This document shows positions 14,178-20,246 of a DNA stretch of 20,246 bases, piece by piece. Position 1 is the stretch's first letter. Each line of letters begins with the position of its first letter. The position numbers were made by a program, and so were the translations under genes. Origin of the DNA: an uncultured Clostridia bacterium. Its GTDB lineage: Bacteria > Bacillota > Clostridia > Oscillospirales > Acutalibacteraceae. The stretch covers positions 1-20,246 of the forward strand of contig CALEIO010000185.1 of assembly GCA_937875885.1 (NCBI GenBank), written 5' to 3'. Below the pieces are notes generated by a model. It had not been told where the DNA came from. It ran no database searches and saw only the letters and a list, made by a program, of their open reading frames with translations.

Positions 14178-15268
14178 AAGTAAAGTCCCTGAAATTCTCC
14201 GATTTTCGCAATCTCAAGGACAATATAATATATCCGGGTGAAGATATAAATGTAATCTACGGCGACAATGCCCAGGGTAAAACAAATCTTCTTGAAGCTA
14301 TCTGGATGTTTTCCGGCGGACACTCTTTCAGAGGTTCAAAAGAAAGCGAACTTACAAAGTTGGGCAGCAAATCTTCAAAAATAGAATTGGAGTTTTTCAG
14401 CCAGGAAAGAGATCAGACAGCGTCTGTTATGTTTTCGGGCAATAAAAGAAGAGTAGAAATAAATTCTGTATTAAAACCTTCTTCTGCTTATCTTTCCCAA
14501 TGTTTTGCAGCTGTGGTTTTTTCTCCGGAACATCTTGCTCTTGTAAAGAATGGACCATCTTTAAGAAGAAAATTCATTGACGGAGCAATTTGTCAGCAAA
14601 ATATCAAGTTTGCTGTGTTACTTTCAAAGTATAATCGTACTCTTTTTCAGAGAAATGCACTTATTAAAGAAATCTACAAGCATCCCGAACTTAAAGATAC
14701 ATTATGTATCTGGGATGATTCTCTTATTGCTATAGGCGCAGAAATTATAGCAAAAAGAATTGAATATATAAACAAGCTCAATGTTATTGCTGCAGAGTAT
14801 CACGATGGTATTTCTTCGGGAAAAGAGAAATTTACCGTTGATTATATAAGCAGTTCAGGTATTAAAATTACTGATACAAAAAAAGAAATTCTGCAGAAGC
14901 TGTATGAATCTTTTGAAAAATCACTTAAAGAAGATATCAAACTTTCCTGCACAAATTGCGGACCTCACAGAGATGACCTTGAATTCTATATAAACGGAAT
15001 GAAGGCAAAAAGTTTTGGCTCCCAGGGTCAGCAGAGAAGTATTGTGCTTTCTCTTAAACTTGCAGAAGCAAAAATGCTGTGGGAATATTTTGGTGAGCCT
15101 CCTGTTGTTTTGCTTGATGATGTTCTTTCAGAAATTGACAGAAGCCGACAGGAATATCTTCTTAAAAATACAAGAGGTTGTCAGACCTTTATTACAGGTT
15201 GTGAGCCTCCTGTTGTAACGGGAGAAAGTATCAAGATTTTTACCATAGAAAAAGGTGAGGTCAGCTAA
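14174..15268 (+). CDS. recF: DNA replication and repair protein RecF
   Basis: SMC-like ATPase that helps RecR/RecO load RecA at single-strand gaps. The 364-residue length is normal. Walker A GDNAQGKT is at 30-37, the signature SQGQQRS lies before [11 protein letters not shown], and Walker [13 protein letters not shown] (Asp315-Asp316) follows. [13 protein letters not shown] is also a family stretch. The start is a TTG at 14174 overlapping the stop of yaaA, with AGAGGTG 8 bases upstream; no suitable ATG exists before LKFSDFRNL. It ends one base before remB begins. Confidence 0.96.
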   Translation: MKVKSLKFSDFRNLKDNIIYPGEDINVIYGDNAQGKTNLLEAIWMFSGGHSFRGSKESELTKLGSKSSKIELEFFSQERDQTASVMFSGNKRRVEINSVLKPSSAYLSQCFAAVVFSPEHLALVKNGPSLRRKFIDGAICQQNIKFAVLLSKYNRTLFQRNALIKEIYKHPELKDTLCIWDDSLIAIGAEIIAKRIEYINKLNVIAAEYHDGISSGKEKFTVDYISSSGIKITDTKKEILQKLYESFEKSLKEDIKLSCTNCGPHRDDLEFYINGMKAKSFGSQGQQRSIVLSLKLAEAKMLWEYFGEPPVVLLDDVLSEIDRSRQEYLLKNTRGCQTFITGCEPPVVTGESIKIFTIEKGEVS

Positions 15269-15547
15269 ATGTATCTTCATTTGGGACAAGACACGGTAGT
15301 TAATAAAAAGGATGTTCTGGGTATTTACGATATGGATACATCCACTGTTTCTAAATGGTCAAGAGAATTTCTCAATAAAGCAGAAAAAGAGGGCAGAGTA
15401 GTGAATGTTTCTTACTTTGATCTGCCTAAATCATTTATTGTCTGCAGAGATACAACAGGTGACGAGGAAAAAGAGATTATTTACATCAGTCCACTTTCAA
15501 GCCAGACTTTGCTTAAACGTTCACAAGGAAATCAGTTTATTACTTAA
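15269..15547 (+). CDS. remB: RemB/DUF370-family regulator
   Basis: 92-residue member of the family containing Bacillus RemA and RemB (YaaB). RemA is a DNA-binding activator of biofilm matrix genes; YaaB lies between recF and gyrB as here. The start MYLHLGQDTVVNKKDVLGIYDM and the downstream SFIVC plus IYISPLSSQTLLKR fit the family. The C-terminal part is longer than minimal members. The ATG directly follows the recF stop with GAGG 8 bases upstream, so it is probably cotranscribed. Its role here is inferred from family and position only. Confidence 0.88.
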   Translation: MYLHLGQDTVVNKKDVLGIYDMDTSTVSKWSREFLNKAEKEGRVVNVSYFDLPKSFIVCRDTTGDEEKEIIYISPLSSQTLLKRSQGNQFIT

Positions 15548-15580
15548 TTAATATATATTAAAAGAAAAAGGAGGAATATG

Positions 15581-16372
15581 ATGAAAAATGATAAATTCAA
15601 ATGTCCGTATTGCGGAAGAAAAATAGAATACGGAACAAGAATTCTGGAACATAACAAAGGTGAACACTTTTGCATACATTGTCAGAAAATTTCTACAGTA
15701 AAACAAGACCCTAATATATGGATGATTCTTGTTATCTGCATAGTTTTCTCACTTATGGTTATGGTTTTCTACCTTACATCAGGAAACTCAATACAGAATC
15801 TGTATGACGAAGAAGGAAAACTCAAATTTTTAGTTTCACTGTTCTTCGGAAATTTGATGATACTGAAATGGATTTTATGGGAGATTATTCCGTTTATTAT
15901 TTTTTATTTTACTGCTCCTCAGTTTTTATCATTCAGACCACAGAAGAGATTTATGGAGCAGACACAGACAAAGATTGATTTGTCAGTACCTTTTACATCT
16001 GCTCCTTCAAAAACAAAAAGCAGTGCAAACAACAGAAACATTGACAGAACAAGAAAAACTTCATTTAACGGCGTTTATGAAGATATTTCATCATCATCGG
16101 GAAATATGGACAAAACCCGTTCTTTCAACGTTTCTGATGCTGCAGAAAAAATTTCTGATGTCAGCAGAGAGAGTTTCTCAAAATCACAGTCATATTCAAG
16201 CGATGCTCCTCTTGTGAGAGTTTCACGTGAGCCTGAGGTTGAGATAGATGAAGAAGTTAAAGAATATATAAAAGAATATATTCCTTCTAAAGAAAAAATT
16301 CAGGAAAAAATATCTGTCCAGAAAGAAAAAGCTACTACACCTTCTAATTATTCAGCAAACAGAAAGTTTTGA
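15581..16372 (+). CDS. Unrecognised zinc-ribbon membrane protein
   Basis: I do not recognise this 263-residue protein. Numbered from the ATG at 15581 it begins with a zinc-ribbon-like knuckle pair, CPYC (8-11) and CIHC (31-34). A clear transmembrane helix follows (about 46-66), then a short linker and a second hydrophobic region with two segments (about 83-95 and 97-112). A hydrophilic tail of some 145 residues, rich in Ser, Lys and Thr, follows. The tail holds two similar units, NIDRTRKTSF and NMDKTRSF, and two VSRE units, and ends in a charged stretch with coiled-coil character (EVKEYIKEYIPSKEKIQEK). Start choice: GGAGG precedes adjacent ATGs at 15578 and 15581, with better spacing for the second. 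It sits between remB and gyrB, where many relatives have no gene. Codon use resembles the neighbours. It could be an anchored adaptor; no function can be assigned. Confidence 0.85.
   Translation: MKNDKFKCPYCGRKIEYGTRILEHNKGEHFCIHCQKISTVKQDPNIWMILVICIVFSLMVMVFYLTSGNSIQNLYDEEGKLKFLVSLFFGNLMILKWILWEIIPFIIFYFTAPQFLSFRPQKRFMEQTQTKIDLSVPFTSAPSKTKSSANNRNIDRTRKTSFNGVYEDISSSSGNMDKTRSFNVSDAAEKISDVSRESFSKSQSYSSDAPLVRVSREPEVEIDEEVKEYIKEYIPSKEKIQEKISVQKEKATTPSNYSANRKF
16219..16234. promoter_or_regulatory. Degenerate parS-like sequence
   Basis: AGTTTCACGTGAGCCT matches parS at 12 of 16 positions, including an unbroken GTTTCACGTGA core. It lies in the tail-coding part of the unknown membrane protein gene, as codons for V-S-R-E-P. 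It may be a weak ParB site or chance. Confidence 0.35.
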
Positions 16373-16408
16373 TAAGATTATTAGATTGAATAAATAAAGA
16401 TATATTAA

Positions 16409-18394
<1,986 letters not shown>

Positions 18395-18420
18395 TTTTAG
18401 GGGAAAGGAGAAAATTAATT

Positions 18421-19848
18421 ATGGCAATCAAAAAAGATAAATCATATTCAGTTGATGAGAGCGCATTTGCTAATACCAAAATTATTGATGTTGACGTAAA
18501 CAGAGAAATGCGCCAGTCCTTCCTCGATTACTCAATGTCAGTTATCGTTTCCCGAGCACTTCCTGATGTTCGTGATGGTCTTAAGCCTGTTCACAGAAGA
18601 ATTCTTTATACAATGTATGAAAAGGGTCTGACTCCAGAAAAAGCATACAGAAAGTGTGCAGATACAGTTGGTTCTGTGCTTGGTTCTTATCATCCCCACG
18701 GTGACGCGTCTGTTTACGATGCAATGGTACGTCTTGCACAGGATTTCTCTATGAGATATATGCTGGTTGACGGTCACGGTAACTTCGGTTCTGTTGACGG
18801 TGACCCCCCTGCTGCATACAGATATACAGAGTCAAAGATGAGCAAGATTTCCACAGAAATGCTTGCTGACATTGATAAAAACACAGTTGACTTTATGCCA
18901 AACTTTGACGACCGTCTGGAAGAGCCCACAGTTCTTCCTTCAAGATTCCCCAACCTTCTTGTAAACGGTTCAGGCGGTATCGCAGTTGGTATGGCAACAA
19001 ACATTCCTCCTCACAATCTCTCCGAGGTTATCGATGCAATGTGTATGCTTATTGATGACCCTGATGTAGAGATTCCCGAGCTTATGGAATGTTTGCCAGG
19101 TCCTGACTTCCCTACAGGTGGTATGATTATGGGCAGAAGCGGAATCCGCGCTGCTTATATGACAGGCCGAGGTAAAATTACTGTTCGTGCAAAAGCTGAA
19201 ATTATAGAAGAAAAGAACGGCAGATTTAAGATTGTTGTTACAGAGCTTCCTTATCAGGTTAACAAAGCAAGACTCATTGAGCATATTGCAGACCTGGTAA
19301 ATGAAAAGAAGCTTGAGGGTATTTCCAATATCGAAGACCACTCTGACAGAAGCGGTATGCACATTGAAATTGATGTTAAGCGTGATGCTTCTGCCCAGGT
19401 AGTTCTTAATCAGCTTTACAGCTTCACACAGCTTCAGACAACCTTCGGTGTAATTATGCTTGCTATTGTTAACGGCGAGCCCAAGGTTCTGAATCTGAAA
19501 GAAATGCTCACAAATTACATTGACTTCCAGGAAGAGGTTATTACCCGCAGAACTGCTTTTGACCTTAACAAAGCAGAAGAGAGAATGCATATTCTGGAAG
19601 GTCTCAAGATTGCTCTTGATAATATTGACGAGGTTATTGCTACAATCCGTGCAAGCAAGGATACAGCAGATGCTGTTAATAACCTTATGGAAAAATTCGC
19701 TCTCACAGAAATTCAGGCTCAGGCTATTGTTCAGATGAGACTTCGTCAGCTCACAGGTCTTGAGCGAGAGAAGATTGAAAACGAAATTGCTGAACTTAAA
19801 ATTAAAATAGCCGACTTTATTGATATTCTTTCAAAAGAAGAAAGACGT
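18421..19848 (+). CDS. gyrA: DNA gyrase subunit A, N-terminal part ending at an abnormal junction
   Basis: Breakage-reunion subunit of gyrase. About 470 residues are genuine GyrA, against about 820-850 for the full protein. Visible are the DNA-gate segment [12 protein letters not shown] (91-102, quinolone region), the catalytic tyrosine Tyr135 in [27 protein letters not shown], and the helical arm up to [17 protein letters not shown] and ADFIDIL. The frame then continues without a stop into ABC-transporter sequence, so the tower end and all of the C-terminal DNA-wrapping domain are missing. The ATG at 18421 follows AAAGGAG at a spacing of 10. Leu TTA and Gln CAA codons are absent from the GyrA part, then become common past about 19849. 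I regard the junction as probably artificial. Confidence 0.93.
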
Positions 19849-20246
19849 CAAAGAGCAGCAGCAGTTTTAGAAAGAGTGGGGCTTGGCGATAAACTTAAAA
19901 ACAAACCAAATCAACTTTCTGGTGGACAAATGCAAAGAGTTGCAATTGCTAGAGCTTTAGTAAATAATCCAGACATCTTACTTGCTGATGAACCTACAGG
20001 AGCGTTGGATATAAAGACTTCAGCGGAAATAATGGGTGTGTTTAAGGAGTTAAATGAGCAGGGGATAACTGTTATTGTAATTACTCATGATATGGAAGTT
20101 GTTGGTAGTGTTAGTAAAAGAATGATTGTTTTAGATGAAGGAGATATTGTTTTTGATGGCGATAAAATTTCTGGATTGCTTGATTTTGAAGATATGGTAT
20201 TGGGTTATCGTGAGTTTGACACGATATTTTCGGCTTTCAGAATAGC
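19831..20246 (+). CDS. ABC transporter ATPase fragment (MacB/LolD type), in frame with gyrA
   Basis: About 138 residues of an ABC ATPase C-terminal half: [17 protein letters not shown] (signature), [13 protein letters not shown] (Walker B and D-loop), and VIVITHD (H-loop). The Walker A lobe is absent. The sequence is of the MacB/LolD/YknY exporter type. The end, [14 protein letters not shown], looks like the beginning of a following FtsX/MacB-type permease, suggesting a fused ATPase-permease; this is inference. The frame is open to the window edge. Codon use (TTA for Leu, CAA for Gln, GGA for Gly) differs from the gyrA section, indicating another locus or another genome. The overlap with gyrA, TCAAAAGAAGAAAGA encoding S-K-E-E-R, fits both families, so the exact boundary is uncertain. 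Confidence 0.85.

Noticed and set aside
18421..20246. A genuine GyrA-ABC transporter fusion as a novel system
   Set aside because: Each partner lacks an essential half, codon usage breaks at a short shared stretch, and the join is at the contig end side. A chimera is more likely.

Overview
The window is the replication-origin neighbourhood of a low-GC, Gram-positive-type bacterium, most likely a member of the Clostridia. The evidence is gene content and order: serS, parB, parA/soj, noc, rsmG, mnmG, mnmE, jag, yidC, yidD, rnpA and rpmH run leftward, and dnaA, dnaN, yaaA, recF, remB, gyrB and gyrA run rightward. A remB-type gene beside recF and gyrB, a noc-like second ParB, and perfect parS sites all fit Bacillota. 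Genus cannot be read from sequence alone.

Left arm (1-10876, minus strand). A partial serS is followed upstream by parB and soj, which share a promoter. A perfect parS lies behind that promoter. Next is a noc-like gene split into two overlapping frames, with its own terminator. The rsmG-mnmG-mnmE cluster ends in a second terminator. Jag, YidC, YidD, RNase P protein and L34 form the rpmH operon, which has a strong sigma-A-type promoter and a GC-rich terminator after jag. A second perfect parS lies inside mnmG.

Origin (about 10877-12862). Transcription diverges here. The dnaA-dnaN spacer holds short TTTTCC-containing repeats, a 14-bp palindrome and an AT-rich stretch, and is the best oriC candidate. 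No canonical TTATCCACA box was seen in either spacer. The DnaA protein carries a changed DNA-reading motif in domain IV, which may be connected.

Right arm (11308-20246, plus strand). dnaA, dnaN, the S4-domain gene, recF and remB are tightly packed. An unrecognised zinc-ribbon membrane protein sits between remB and gyrB. gyrA follows, but after about 470 codons its frame runs directly into the C-terminal half of a MacB/LolD-type ABC ATPase. Codon usage switches sharply at that point. I read this as a probable assembly chimera at a short shared coding stretch, not a real fusion.

Taken together the genes initiate replication (DnaA, DnaN, gyrase, RecF), segregate origins and place division (ParA, ParB, Noc, parS), and supply tRNA/rRNA modification and membrane-protein insertion. 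The less ordinary points are the DnaA variant with its spacer repeats, the broken noc, the unknown membrane protein, and the 3' boundary artefact.
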